A stretch of 61,905 bases of DNA from Nitrosomonas sp. (GTDB lineage Bacteria > Pseudomonadota > Gammaproteobacteria > Burkholderiales > Nitrosomonadaceae), in the NCBI RefSeq assembly GCF_024282095.1, contig NZ_JAMWZS010000013.1, forward strand, positions 1 to 61,905. The letters run 5' to 3'. A program made the position numbers and the translations under genes. Position 1 is the stretch's first letter. Each line of letters starts with the position of its first letter. This document shows positions 18,896 through 28,134 of this stretch, piece by piece. Under the pieces are notes generated by a model that searched no databases, was not told the DNA's origin, and saw only the letters and a list, made by a program, of their open reading frames with translations.

Positions 18896-20203
18896 CTACT
18901 TCTTTCGATAAAAATTAATTCCCTGATATCCTATATCGCGGCGAGCTTGATAATTATTGAAAGAAATACTCTCGATTAATTTGTAGGCATTTTGTTGCGC
19001 ATTTTTAATACTCTCACCTAGCGCTGTTATACATAAAACACGCCCCCCGGCAGTTATAAATTCCTTGCCACCATCCCCCCCCATAGCGGTTCCGGAATGA
19101 AAAATGTGGAAACTGTCTGTATTATTTTGCTCAACAATCAAGTTGGACAAACCATGGATGACATCATTCTTTCTCGGATTCTCAGGGTACCCGTGTGCTG
19201 CCATCACAACGCCCAGCGCAGCACGTCGATCCCATTCAACATCCACTTTATCCAGTGTCCCATTCACGGCATGTTCGACTAATGTCAGAAGATCACTTTT
19301 TAAGCGCAACATAATGGGTTGAGTTTCCGGATCTCCTAATCGGCAGTTAAATTCCAATACTTTTGCCTGATTTTCTGCAGTAATCATTAACCCTGCATAG
19401 AGAAAACCACTATAACTAATCCCCTCTTGTTTCATTCCTGTGATGACTGGATGGATAATATCTCGAATGATTTTTGCATGCAGGCTTGGGGAAATAAATG
19501 GCGTGGGTGAATAGGCACCCATCCCACCTGTATTGGGGCCTGATTCACCGTCGTACAGACGTTTATGATCTTGACTAGTTGCTAGAGGCAAAATGTGTTG
19601 ACCATCAGTCATCACAATAAAGCTAACCTCTATTCCTTGCAGAAATTCTTCAATAACAATTTCACTGCCAGCATTACCCAGATTTTTTTCAACGAGTATG
19701 GCATTGACCGCAGAATGTGCTTGTTCATTGGTTTGAGCAACCACCACGCCCTTTCCCGCCGCGAGGCCGTCCGCTTTAACTACCAGAGGCGCAGATTTTT
19801 GATCAATATATTGATGTGCCAGCACAGGGTCTGTAAAACTTGCATAAGCTGCGGTAGGAATATGATGCCGCTGCATAAATTCCTTGGCAAAGATTTTTGA
19901 AGTTTCAAGTTGCGCTGCTTGCTGTGTCGGGCCAAAAATTTTAAGATCAGCGGCTTGGAAGGCATCAACGATACCTGCCGCAAGTGGAATCTCCGGGCCG
20001 ACTATCGTAATTGCGATATGTTCTTTTTTTGCAAATTCGACTAATTCAGGGATCAACGTAATCGGAGCATTCTCAAGCTTGCGTTCTAATGCGGTACCCG
20101 CATTGCCTGGTGCCACGAATACTTTATGTACCCGGGGGGATAGGCTTAATTTCCATGCCAATGCATGCTCTCTGCCGCCGCCGCCAATGACCAGTAGTTT
20201 CAT
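18896..20203 (-). CDS. purD: Phosphoribosylamine-glycine ligase
   Basis: Catalyses the ATP-dependent joining of glycine to 5-phosphoribosylamine, step two of purine synthesis. The 435-residue protein begins MKLLVIGGGGREHALAWKL, the family start. It has the ATP-grasp loop (KADGLAAGKGVVVA, about 144-157) and the metal-binding EFNCRLGDPETQ block (about 283-294). It is the last gene of a minus-strand dusB-fis-purH-purD group and lies 16 bp after purH. Confidence 0.97.
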   Translation of the reverse strand: MKLLVIGGGGREHALAWKLSLSPRVHKVFVAPGNAGTALERKLENAPITLIPELVEFAKKEHIAITIVGPEIPLAAGIVDAFQAADLKIFGPTQQAAQLETSKIFAKEFMQRHHIPTAAYASFTDPVLAHQYIDQKSAPLVVKADGLAAGKGVVVAQTNEQAHSAVNAILVEKNLGNAGSEIVIEEFLQGIEVSFIVMTDGQHILPLATSQDHKRLYDGESGPNTGGMGAYSPTPFISPSLHAKIIRDIIHPVITGMKQEGISYSGFLYAGLMITAENQAKVLEFNCRLGDPETQPIMLRLKSDLLTLVEHAVNGTLDKVDVEWDRRAALGVVMAAHGYPENPRKNDVIHGLSNLIVEQNNTDSFHIFHSGTAMGGDGGKEFITAGGRVLCITALGESIKNAQQNAYKLIESISFNNYQARRDIGYQGINFYRKK

Positions 20204-20219
20204 AATATCCTGAGATTAT

Positions 20220-21779
20220 CTAGTGTCTGAAATGGCGGATGCCGGTGAACACCATTGCAACACCTTGTTCATCGGCGGCAGCAATGACTTCGTTGTCACG
20301 AATGCTACCACCGGGTTGAATGATTGCAGTTGCGCCCGCTTGCACCACGACATCCAATCCGTCCCGGAAGGGGAAAAATGCATCCGATGCAACTACCGAC
20401 CCTGTCAGCGTGAGACCTGCTTGCTGCGCTTTTATCGATGCAATACGCGCACTATCAACGCGGCTCATCTGGCCGGCACCGATGCCGACGGTTTGGCCAT
20501 TGTTACAAAATACAATCGCATTCGATTTAACAAATTTCGCAACCCGCCATGCAAACAGTAAATCTTCCAACTGTTGCGATGTGGGTTTTACTTTTGTAAC
20601 GATTTGCAGGTCTGAAACCGTGATGTTCTGGGTATCGGGTGTCTGTACAAGCACGCCACCACCGATACGTTTTAAGTCGTAACGATGAAATCCGTGCTGT
20701 AAAGGCAGAATCAATACGCGAATATTGTTCTTTTGTGCCAGAAGATGCTGCGCTTCTTGGGTAATTTCCGGTGCGATGATTACTTCAACAAATTGTTTCA
20801 AGACGGTTTCCGCAGTATCTTTATCTACAGTTCGGTTAAATGCAATAATGCCGCCAAAAGCAGACGTTGGATCCGTTGCAAACGCCAGTTGATACGCACG
20901 TAGTGTGGTTCCGGCAATGGCTATCCCGCAAGGGTTGGCATGCTTAACAATCACGCAGGCCGGATGATCAAAAGTTTTGACACATTCCCAGGCAGCATCG
21001 GTATCAGCGATGTTATTGTAGGACAATTCCTTGCCCTGTAATTGTTGGTAGTTCGCTAAACTGCCCGGAGTAACGGTTTCGTCCCGATAAAAAGCAGCTT
21101 TCTGGTGCGGGTTTTCGCCATAGCGCAAATGCTGTGCAATATTGAAATTCAGATTGAGTGAATCGGGGAAATCTTTACACTGATAACTCGTATCAAGGGA
21201 AGTTAAATAGTTGCTGATGGCACTGTCATAAGAGGCCGTGTGCGTAAAAGCTTTTTGCGCCAATTTGAAGCGCGTGGCCAGACTGATAACACCATGATTC
21301 ACGCCCAATTCTTCACTGAGCAACGAATAATCTTGAGGATCCGTGACGATGGTTACTTTGCGGTAATTTTTAGCCGCTGCACGCACCATGGTCGGGCCGC
21401 CAACATCGATGTTCTCAATAGCTTCATCCAGACTGCAGTGTTGTTTTGCAATTGCTTCCCGGAATGGATACAGATTGACAATGACTAACTCGATATTCGG
21501 AATGGCTGCATGATTAAGCGCTTCCTGATGATCCGGTAAATCGTCGCACGCGAGTATGCCGGCATGAATTTTGGGGTGGAGCGTTTTTACCCGGCCATCC
21601 AGCATCTCCGGAAAGCCAGTGTAGTCGCTGACCTCGGTAACAGCTATTCCGGCATCATGCAATAATTTGGCAGTGCCGCCTGTTGATAGGATAGTTATGC
21701 CGTACTGGATTAATGTTTGCGCTAAATCAATTATTCCGGTTTTGTCTGAGACACTGATGAGTGCATATTTAATGGTCAT
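20220..21779 (-). CDS. purH: Bifunctional AICAR formyltransferase/IMP cyclohydrolase
   Basis: Catalyses the last two steps of IMP synthesis. The N-terminal MGS-like cyclohydrolase domain (about 1-150) contains [14 protein letters not shown] and [10 protein letters not shown]. The C-terminal formyltransferase domain contains [10 protein letters not shown] (about 278-287) with the catalytic Lys-His pair, and ends [30 protein letters not shown]. It has 519 residues. The ATG overlaps the fis stop codon, so translation is probably coupled. Confidence 0.97.
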   Translation of the reverse strand: MTIKYALISVSDKTGIIDLAQTLIQYGITILSTGGTAKLLHDAGIAVTEVSDYTGFPEMLDGRVKTLHPKIHAGILACDDLPDHQEALNHAAIPNIELVIVNLYPFREAIAKQHCSLDEAIENIDVGGPTMVRAAAKNYRKVTIVTDPQDYSLLSEELGVNHGVISLATRFKLAQKAFTHTASYDSAISNYLTSLDTSYQCKDFPDSLNLNFNIAQHLRYGENPHQKAAFYRDETVTPGSLANYQQLQGKELSYNNIADTDAAWECVKTFDHPACVIVKHANPCGIAIAGTTLRAYQLAFATDPTSAFGGIIAFNRTVDKDTAETVLKQFVEVIIAPEITQEAQHLLAQKNNIRVLILPLQHGFHRYDLKRIGGGVLVQTPDTQNITVSDLQIVTKVKPTSQQLEDLLFAWRVAKFVKSNAIVFCNNGQTVGIGAGQMSRVDSARIASIKAQQAGLTLTGSVVASDAFFPFRDGLDVVVQAGATAIIQPGGSIRDNEVIAAADEQGVAMVFTGIRHFRH

Positions 21780-22018
21780 TTAATTTGGTATTGTTTCATT
21801 TTTTGACGTAGTGTGTTGCGATTAATTCCAAGTAATTCAGCAGCTTGGGTTTGATTGCCTTTGGTGTGTTGTATTGCAATTTCAATCAGAGGTTTTTCAA
21901 CACTATTGATTACCATGCTGTATAGATGCCCTGGCTTCTCCCCGTCCAGGTCATTGAGATAGCCACCAATAGCCTTGCGGATACAGGATACAATCTCATT
22001 CTCCTTCGTTGCATTCAT
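21776..22018 (-). CDS. fis: DNA-binding protein Fis
   Basis: A nucleoid-associated helix-turn-helix protein that bends DNA and tunes rRNA and other promoters. The C-terminal [29 protein letters not shown] is diagnostic. The start at 22018 gives 80 residues and has a GGGGAGA site 10 nt upstream on the minus strand; the earlier ATG at 22036 has no such site. The gene overlaps the dusB 3' end by 23 bp. dusB-fis is a classic operon pair. Confidence 0.95.
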   Translation of the reverse strand: MNATKENEIVSCIRKAIGGYLNDLDGEKPGHLYSMVINSVEKPLIEIAIQHTKGNQTQAAELLGINRNTLRQKMKQYQIK

Positions 22019-23030
22019 AAACTGACGTCTCCCCATTATTGATATAACTCAATCTTTGATTTGCTTCAGCTGATTTCGAGAAAAAGATATTTGTCTCTGA
22101 TAGTTGCTGTTCACTGGTCTGTAATTGATTCATTGCGTGACGAAAACCGGCAGAACCAACCAAGCCTTTGGTATACCAGGAAATATGTTTGCGTGCGATA
22201 CGAACACCGGAGTATTCACCATAGAAATCATATAGATCATGTAAATGATTAATGAGTACCTGATGTATTTCGGTGACTTCAGGTGGTTGTAGATGTTGGC
22301 CTGTTGTCAGATAGTGGTTTATCTCGCGAAAAATCCACGGACGTCCTTGCGCAGCCCGGCCTATCATAATGGCATCGGCCTTGGTATAAGCGAGGATATG
22401 CTTTGCTTTTTCAGGGGTAGTGATGTCGCCATTTGCAATGACAGGAATCTTAACCGCCGCTTTGACCGCAGCGATTGTGTCATATTCTGCCTCACCCATA
22501 TAGGCACAGGCACGTGTGCGACCATGAATAGCCAGTGCTTGGATACCGGCGTTTTCTGCAATATGTGCAACGGATAACGCATTTTTATGCTGCTTATCCC
22601 AGCCTGTGCGAATCTTGAGTGTTACCGGAATATCGACAGCCTTCACCACAGCATCGAGAATTTTTCCAACCAAATTTTCATTTTGTAGCAAGGCGGAGCC
22701 TGCCATGACATTGCATATCTTTTTTGCCGGACAGCCCATATTGATATCAATGATTTGAGCCCCATTCTCAACATTATAGCGTGCTGCAGCGGCGAGCATG
22801 TCAGGATCGGCACCTGCGATCTGAACGGAAATTGGAGAAACTTCACCTTCGTGATTGGCTCTGCGTTCAGTCTTTTTTGAACCCCACAACAAGGAATTAC
22901 TCGATACCATTTCAGAAACCGCCATGCCGGCACCCATGAGCTTGCATAATTGCCGGAATGGTCGGTCGGTAACGCCGGCCATTGGAGCGACAATGAGCTT
23001 GTTTCTTAAAATATGTGGGCCGATTTGCAT
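21996..23030 (-). CDS. dusB: tRNA-dihydrouridine synthase B
   Basis: An FMN-dependent enzyme that reduces uridine to dihydrouridine in the tRNA D loop. The opening MQIGPHILRNKLIVAPMAGVTDRPFR matches DusB. The catalytic Cys is in DINMGCPAKK (about residue 100), and IPVIANGDI and IMIGRAAQGRPW are FMN-binding blocks. The ATG at 23030 fits the family start better than the in-frame TTG 21 bp upstream. It has 344 residues. The C-terminal end overlaps fis. Confidence 0.95.
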   Translation of the reverse strand: MQIGPHILRNKLIVAPMAGVTDRPFRQLCKLMGAGMAVSEMVSSNSLLWGSKKTERRANHEGEVSPISVQIAGADPDMLAAAARYNVENGAQIIDINMGCPAKKICNVMAGSALLQNENLVGKILDAVVKAVDIPVTLKIRTGWDKQHKNALSVAHIAENAGIQALAIHGRTRACAYMGEAEYDTIAAVKAAVKIPVIANGDITTPEKAKHILAYTKADAIMIGRAAQGRPWIFREINHYLTTGQHLQPPEVTEIHQVLINHLHDLYDFYGEYSGVRIARKHISWYTKGLVGSAGFRHAMNQLQTSEQQLSETNIFFSKSAEANQRLSYINNGETSVYECNEGE

Positions 23031-23213
23031 GTGGGAATGCTTGTGAGTCAATGAATGAAGTATTTCTATTTAATAAAATTCAGTATCTTCATGTACTTAA
23101 GAAGATAAATAATAACTCGGTTAGCACTAAAGCAATATGGGTAAGATTTTTACAATTGCTTTGTTGCCAATTATAACTTTTGTCCGATCGGATTGGGCAA
23201 CTATGATCTGAAA

Positions 23214-24386
23214 TTATCCTCTTGCGCCAAATATCATGCGACGTGCAACAAATCGTTTAAGTGGTGGCATGCAGTCCAGTGTACTTAATCCTAATCCGCA
23301 GGCTTGTCTTAGCATTTTGCTTTCATTAGAAAAAAGCTTGACCAGCGAGTCTGTGAAAATTCTGCCGGCACTACTATCCATTTGCCTGCTTTGACGGTAT
23401 CTCGACAGCATGGTCGATGCGCCGATTTCATTGCGTGTGTTTTTTGTAGTGATAACTTCATTGGCTAATTCGTAAGCATCTCTCAATCCCAGATTAAACC
23501 CTTGTCCGGCAACCGGATGCAGTGTTTGCGCAGCATTCCCGATTAACGCAATTCTTTGTGTTGTAATCGGTGTCGCATATTTAAGGGTGAGTGGAAATGC
23601 AGATCGCTTGCCTGCCTCGATGAATTTTCCGAGCCTATCACCAAAATGCTGGTGCAATCGAGTTAAAAATGCCGCATCATTCAGTGCAGTGATTTCTTTG
23701 GCTGTTTCGGGAGCGACAGTCCAAACTAAGGCAAAATCTTCCTGATGTGGAAGCAAGGCGACGGGGCCGTCATTGGTAAAACGTTCATACGCAACACCTG
23801 TTTGTTTTTTCTCAGCTTTAACATTGGCGACCACTGCCCACTGTTGATAATCATGGGTTTGATACGTGATATCAGGGAGTTGCTTGGCAAGCTGGCCGCC
23901 GTCAGCGAGAACGAGCAGTTTCGCGGTAACTTTTTCTTCTTTGCCTTGGTAATCGAAATATACCGTACCGGAGCTTTCATGAGTTTCCAACCGGGTAACG
24001 GTTGCGCCAGCAATATAATCCGCTTTGTTTGCAGTTAATTTTTTATGCATTGATCGGAAAAGATCATGATAATTCACTACAAATCCCAGCGTGGGTACAC
24101 CGGCATCATGCGGCGTTAAGATAGTCTGACCGAAATTGCCGCGATTGGAGACATGAATCGTAGTAATTGGCGTATTTTGTGTCAACTTGTTCCATACGCC
24201 TAAGCGGTGCAAAATTAAATGACTGCCATGTGACAAGGCCAATGGGCGCGGATCTTCAACTTTTTCGGGTAGACCGCGAGCCTCAAGTAAGAAGCTGGAA
24301 ATACCGGTGTCGTGTAGCGCAAGCGCCAATGCCATGCCTACAGGGCCGCCTCCGATGATAATAATGTCATATTGCTCAGCAGCCAT
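23214..24386 (-). CDS. ubiH: UbiH/UbiF/COQ6-family FAD-dependent hydroxylase
   Basis: A flavin monooxygenase likely hydroxylating the ring in ubiquinone synthesis. The N-terminal FAD fold IIIIGGGPVGMALALAL (about 8-24) and the second FAD motif ALIGNAAQTLHPVAGQGFNLGLRDAYEL (about 282-309) are hallmarks of the UbiH/UbiF/VisC group. The 390-residue length is normal. Sub-family (UbiH against UbiF or UbiI) cannot be fixed from the sequence alone, so the symbol is tentative. It lies upstream of dusB on the same strand with a 183-bp gap. Confidence 0.85.
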   Translation of the reverse strand: MAAEQYDIIIIGGGPVGMALALALHDTGISSFLLEARGLPEKVEDPRPLALSHGSHLILHRLGVWNKLTQNTPITTIHVSNRGNFGQTILTPHDAGVPTLGFVVNYHDLFRSMHKKLTANKADYIAGATVTRLETHESSGTVYFDYQGKEEKVTAKLLVLADGGQLAKQLPDITYQTHDYQQWAVVANVKAEKKQTGVAYERFTNDGPVALLPHQEDFALVWTVAPETAKEITALNDAAFLTRLHQHFGDRLGKFIEAGKRSAFPLTLKYATPITTQRIALIGNAAQTLHPVAGQGFNLGLRDAYELANEVITTKNTRNEIGASTMLSRYRQSRQMDSSAGRIFTDSLVKLFSNESKMLRQACGLGLSTLDCMPPLKRFVARRMIFGARG

Positions 24387-24723
24387 ATGATTTTCTTTGG
24401 AATTTTTTCACAGGGACACGGGATTAAATGTTGGTTCGGTTTATCAGCAAAGCTACTCGGGTTTTGTGATTCATTTTCATTCATGCATAGGCCAAAACCG
24501 CGATTCGACCAAATTGATTTCGCATGATTAAGCATAGCATAGCGCTTACAGTCATGGAATAAGTCGATTGACTATCGATAATGATATGCGGTTAGGAAAA
24601 TGGCATAATTGCATCATCTTGCGTGTAAGCGCTGAGAAAGCAAAATTATTTTAAATGCTGTGCATATGTTGGTCTGGGTGGTTATTAAAGCTATAATGAT
24701 TTGTATTATATAGGAATTTTTGC
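24387..24723. other. Divergent intergenic region, ubiH to ankyrin gene
   Basis: No gene is supported in this 337-bp gap. It holds a 10-bp inverted repeat with widely separated arms (AGCGCTTACA at 24541-24550 and its complement at 24624-24633) and a good promoter for the ankyrin gene at its right end. Confidence 0.5.
24669..24697 (+). promoter_or_regulatory. Sigma-70 promoter for the ankyrin-repeat gene
   Basis: TTGGTC at 24669-24674 and a perfect TATAAT at 24692-24697 are separated by 17 bp. Transcription would start near 24704, about 20 bp before the ATG at 24724. Confidence 0.65.
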
Positions 24724-25473
24724 ATGACGAGTGTATTAAATAATAAATGGACAAGATGTTTATTTTGTTTATTGGCTTTTGCTGTTACCGATGCCTGGTC
24801 CATGAAGATTGAAACAGAGCTTGTGAATGCGGCGGACAAAGGTAATTTTCCCCTGGTAAAAAAAATACTGGATACTCAGCAAATTGAGCAACAAGAATTG
24901 AATACTGCTTTTTGGGCGGCTATCAAAAAAGGAAATGCCGCGATCGTTGAGCGATTTTTGCAAGCAGGCGTGGATGTAAATCTAAGAGGAGAAGATCGCT
25001 ATACTCCGTTGATGCAGGCCGCTCGCGACGGCCGTGATCAAGTTGTGGAAATGTTACTGACTGCCGGTGCGGACGTTAACGCCGTTTCCGAAGACAATGA
25101 TACGGCGCTGATTCTGGCATCCGAGAAGGACAGGAGAAAGGTTATTCCATTATTATTAGCTGCCAATGCGGACATCAACGCGAAAAGAAGCAATGGCATG
25201 ACCGCGCTCTTGATTGCTGCGCAAGAGGGATACCAACAGACAATCCAAATCTTGATCAAGGCACATGCTGATGTCAATTATCAATTGGAAAATGGCGCGA
25301 CAGCATTGATGCTGGCTGCGCAACACGGTCATCTGGGTGCGGTTTATTCGCTCATTGCCGCCAATGCGGACCTGAATCTGAAAGCAAGCAATGGTATGAC
25401 AGCCATACAGTTTGCTAATCTTTATCGTTATAAAGAAGTGATTGAATTGTTGAAGAAAGCTGGTGCGAGATAG
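24724..25473 (+). CDS. Exported ankyrin-repeat protein
   Basis: A 249-residue protein with an N-terminal signal peptide or anchor (about residues 9-26, ending in DAWS) and then about six ankyrin repeats from residue 35 to the end. Repeats such as NGMTALLIAAQEGYQQTIQ, NGATALMLAAQHGH and RYTPLMQAARDGRDQVVEMLL are clear. Ankyrin repeats bind proteins; the partner is unknown. It is likely periplasmic. A strong promoter precedes it and a second repeat-type exported protein gene follows 85 bp downstream. Confidence 0.85.
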   Translation: MTSVLNNKWTRCLFCLLAFAVTDAWSMKIETELVNAADKGNFPLVKKILDTQQIEQQELNTAFWAAIKKGNAAIVERFLQAGVDVNLRGEDRYTPLMQAARDGRDQVVEMLLTAGADVNAVSEDNDTALILASEKDRRKVIPLLLAANADINAKRSNGMTALLIAAQEGYQQTIQILIKAHADVNYQLENGATALMLAAQHGHLGAVYSLIAANADLNLKASNGMTAIQFANLYRYKEVIELLKKAGAR

Positions 25474-25558
25474 CAAAATAACGAACGGCTTTCATCAAGT
25501 TACAGTATCCTACGGAGCTGTATCGTTAAACTAACAAAGGAAATAAGGAAAATTGCAC

Positions 25559-26233
25559 ATGAATGCTTTCACTGTTTTATTGCTTTCTACAGCATTGTTG
25601 TTACTAATCAGTTGCGGTGAACAACCACCAAGTGATAAATCAGAGGCTAGCACTTCGTCAGAGGTTATGGCCGAAGTGACCAAGCTGGGTGAGATTCCAT
25701 CAACGATCAGCGAAGGCCTGACACCTGAAGAAAAAGCTGAGCTAAAGGAACAGATTCTGCCCTCAGGGGTGGGTGATGTTGAAGCGGCGGAGAAAAAATT
25801 CAAAGCGCTATTGGAGGATGCAAAAGCGGGGGATCCTGCTGCGCAGAATGGCTTGGGTGTTATGTATTATACCGGTGAAGCCATTTCAAAGACTGCTTCG
25901 GGTCAAGTACTCAATAATGACCCGGAATTAGCGGCAGGCTGGTTCTTCCGTGCAGCCGAGCAAGGATTTTCAGATGCTCAGTTTAATCTGGGATTAATGT
26001 ATGCCAATGGCGAAGGTGTGGAAAAAGATATGACACAGGCTGTTGAGTTATTTAAGAAAGCTGCGGAACAGGGGCACGTGGACGCGCAAAACAATCTGGG
26101 TGCACTGTACTTTACCGGCGAAGGCGTAGAAAGAGACGAGAAAAAAGCGATTGGATGGTTTGAGAAAGCTGCAGCTCAAGGAAACGAAGATGCACAAGCC
26201 AACCTCGATGCAATCAGAGCAGCTGGAAAGTAA
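25559..26233 (+). CDS. Sel1-repeat (SLR) lipoprotein
   Basis: A 224-residue lipoprotein: the signal ends in the lipobox LISC with Cys at residue 19. After an acidic linker (about 20-75), Sel1-like repeats follow, for example AAQNGLGVMYYTGE, DAQFNLGLMYANGEGVEKD and DAQNNLGALYFTGEGVERD. Sel1 repeats are helical scaffolds for protein binding. ATG at 25559 is chosen because AAGGAA lies 8 nt upstream; a TTG two codons earlier is less likely. The gene converges on phoB. Confidence 0.88.
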   Translation: MNAFTVLLLSTALLLLISCGEQPPSDKSEASTSSEVMAEVTKLGEIPSTISEGLTPEEKAELKEQILPSGVGDVEAAEKKFKALLEDAKAGDPAAQNGLGVMYYTGEAISKTASGQVLNNDPELAAGWFFRAAEQGFSDAQFNLGLMYANGEGVEKDMTQAVELFKKAAEQGHVDAQNNLGALYFTGEGVERDEKKAIGWFEKAAAQGNEDAQANLDAIRAAGK

Positions 26234-26305
26234 AGCCGGCGAGCCTGAGGCTGCAATGCTGGAAATAATTCGACTTCCCGGCGCGGCACAGTGTCATCAG
26301 ATTTT

Positions 26306-27034
26306 TTATCCTATGCTTTCTTCGTTACATTCGACTGAAAATCGATAACCCGTTCCCCGCACTGTTTGTACCAGATTCTCCTTGCCGACGGACTCAAGAA
26401 TCTTTCGTAGTCTGCGAATGTGGACATCAACGGTGCGGTCCTCGATAAATACATGATCACCCCACACGCGATCCAACAGTTGCGCGCGCGTGTGTACGCG
26501 TTCCTTATACGCCATCAGAAAGTGTAACAGGCGGAATTCAGTAGGCCCCAAACTGACTTCCGTTGGCCTTGATGGCTCATCATTGCTACAGACATGCACT
26601 CTGTGCGTGGTTGGATCAAGCCTTAATCCACCCAGTTCAATAATTTCATCCGACATTTCCGGCAAGCGCCGACGCAATACCGCTTTAATCCGGGCAATGA
26701 GCTCACGCGGCGAGAAAGGCTTGGTAATATAATCATCTGCACCGGCCTCCAGTCCTGCGATTTTGTCATTTTCCTGAATGCGGGCAGTCAGCATGATAAT
26801 CGGAATGGCCTTAGTACGCTCTTCCCGTCGTAATCGTCGCGCAAATTCCAAGCCCGTGACATCCGGTAACATCCAATCCAGTAATACGAGATCAGGAAGC
26901 ACGTTGTCGATCAATAATTTTGCTTGTTCCGCGCTATCAGCGCATAACACCATATGGCCTGCTTTTTTTAAATTGAGGGCGATCAATTCTTGAATTGCAG
27001 GCTCATCTTCAACAACGAGTATTGTTACAGCCAT
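26306..27034 (-). CDS. phoB: Phosphate regulon response regulator PhoB
   Basis: A two-component DNA-binding response regulator that activates phosphate-starvation genes. The receiver domain has the acidic pocket (VVEDEP) and the phospho-acceptor Asp in LVLLDWMLPDVTG (about residue 54). The C-terminal OmpR-type winged helix ends RRLRKILESVGKENLVQTVRGTGYRFS. RAQLLDRVWGDHVFIEDRTVDVHI is strongly PhoB-like. The 242-residue length suits. The histidine kinase gene phoR, usually next to phoB, is absent here. A Pho-box-like site lies upstream, suggesting self-regulation. Confidence 0.93.
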   Translation of the reverse strand: MAVTILVVEDEPAIQELIALNLKKAGHMVLCADSAEQAKLLIDNVLPDLVLLDWMLPDVTGLEFARRLRREERTKAIPIIMLTARIQENDKIAGLEAGADDYITKPFSPRELIARIKAVLRRRLPEMSDEIIELGGLRLDPTTHRVHVCSNDEPSRPTEVSLGPTEFRLLHFLMAYKERVHTRAQLLDRVWGDHVFIEDRTVDVHIRRLRKILESVGKENLVQTVRGTGYRFSVECNEESIG

Positions 27035-27066
27035 ATTTATATTAAATGTAATTAGGAGTTGTTGAG

Positions 27067-27100
27067 ATAATATAAATAAAGCGTTACATTTTTATGACAG
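27067..27100 (-). promoter_or_regulatory. Pho box and -10 for phoB
   Basis: On the minus strand CTGTCATAAAAATGTAACG (27100 to 27082) is followed by 9 nt and then TATTAT (27072 to 27067). It resembles two PhoB half-repeats of 11 bp standing in for a -35. Three other units in the window have the same layout. Transcription would start about 26 bp before phoB. Confidence 0.75.
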
Positions 27101-27150
27101 CCTGATGAAAATAAGAATTTTATTAAATGATGGCTATCAAATAGTCTGAT

Positions 27151-27309
27151 TTACCGGCTAATTTCTTGCCAAAGACCGATCAATTCTCCGACCAGAACTT
27201 TCACAGCGTCATATCCAGAATAAAAATCAACGTGACGTACCTCGGCGTGAAATAGGGCCGCAGGATACGAATCTGTTTGAAGACTGTCACGTTCAATGAC
27301 ATCGAACTG
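27151..27309 (-). pseudogene. Possible gene remnant between phoB and the TonB operon
   Basis: An open frame of 52 codons ends at TAA (27151-27153). It has a protein-like composition (for example AEVRHVDFYSGYDAVKVLVG and GELIGLWQEI) but begins directly after an in-frame TGA with no usable start codon. It also runs into the Pho box of the TonB operon. It may be the 3' end of a gene truncated when the island was assembled. I do not recognise the family, and a chance frame is possible. Confidence 0.25.
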
Positions 27310-27340
27310 TCATGAAAATGCAATATTCAACTTGTAGTAT
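27307..27340 (+). promoter_or_regulatory. Pho box and -10 for the TonB2 operon
   Basis: CTGTCATGAAAATGCAATA (27307-27325), 9 bp, then TAGTAT (27335-27340). The box matches the phoB box closely. Its left half also forms a dyad ATGACA-N6-TGTCAT (27296-27313), and another CTGTCAC lies at 27284-27290. Transcription would start about 20 bp before the DUF3450 gene. Confidence 0.72.
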
Positions 27341-27366
27341 GCACAAGCATTGTTGATGAGGAATTT

Positions 27367-28134
27367 ATGCGCAACCATTTTTCGAAAAAAATAATTTCAT
27401 GTGCCGGATTGGCGCTGCTGTTTTCCGCTTCTGCGGCGATGGGAAGCAGTCTGGAGAATTTAGCGAAGTCGTTGGCTAAGATTCGCGGTGAAGTCGAGAC
27501 ACTGCAGACACAACTGGATCTTGAAAAGGAAAAGCATGGCAGTCGGATGTCCGCACTGAATTCGCAATTGGCGGATTTGAGCGTGGAAGAAAGAAGGCAA
27601 AAGCTGAGTATCGAGAAGTTGCAGCATTCCATTGACAAGATGACCGAGAGTGCAAAAAAAACCGAGCAATCAGGCGAGACCCTGAAGCCTGTCCTGTTAG
27701 CGGTGCTGGCTGATTATAGACGCCATATTCAAACAGGTTTTCCATTCAAGATGGAAGACCGTATCAAGGCGATTAATAATCTCGAAACTAACATTACCAA
27801 TCAACTGATTGATCCCAATAAAGCGGTTAATCAAGCATGGTCATTGATTGAAGATGAAATTCGGTTAGGCAAGGAAAATGGCATTTACCAGCAAACCATA
27901 TTGCTGGATGGAGAAAGCGTGCTGGTGGATATTGCCAAGCTGGGCACGGTATTTCTTTTTTTTCAAACCCGGGATAACCGGGGGGGAATGGCCAGACGAT
28001 CAGCAGAAAGTGGTTGGAAATTTGAGACCGTTGATAACGCAGGTGATCTGGAGCGCATCAGAAATTTATTTGATTCGTTGAAGAAACAGATACGCCAAGG
28101 TTATTTTGAATTACCTAATCCATTGAGAAAATGA
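27367..28134 (+). CDS. DUF3450 periplasmic coiled-coil protein of a TonB2 system
   Basis: First gene of the energising operon. The 255-residue protein has a signal peptide (MRNHFSKKIISCAGLALLFSASAAMG), a long coiled coil (about 30-110, for example LAKIRGEVETLQTQLDLEKEKHGSRM), and a globular C-terminal half. DUF3450 proteins precede TtpC in TonB2-type clusters of Vibrio and other gammaproteobacteria; their exact role is unsettled. The stop overlaps the next start (ATGA), showing tight coupling. GAGGAA precedes the ATG. Confidence 0.88.
   Translation: MRNHFSKKIISCAGLALLFSASAAMGSSLENLAKSLAKIRGEVETLQTQLDLEKEKHGSRMSALNSQLADLSVEERRQKLSIEKLQHSIDKMTESAKKTEQSGETLKPVLLAVLADYRRHIQTGFPFKMEDRIKAINNLETNITNQLIDPNKAVNQAWSLIEDEIRLGKENGIYQQTILLDGESVLVDIAKLGTVFLFFQTRDNRGGMARRSAESGWKFETVDNAGDLERIRNLFDSLKKQIRQGYFELPNPLRK

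Noticed and set aside
24338-24535. Small minus-strand frame overlapping the ubiH start
   Set aside because: It overlaps ubiH in another frame and has no protein-like features.
24541-24633. 10-bp inverted repeat with widely separated arms upstream of the ankyrin gene
   Set aside because: Arms are 73 bp apart, and repeats of this length are expected by chance several times in a window this size.
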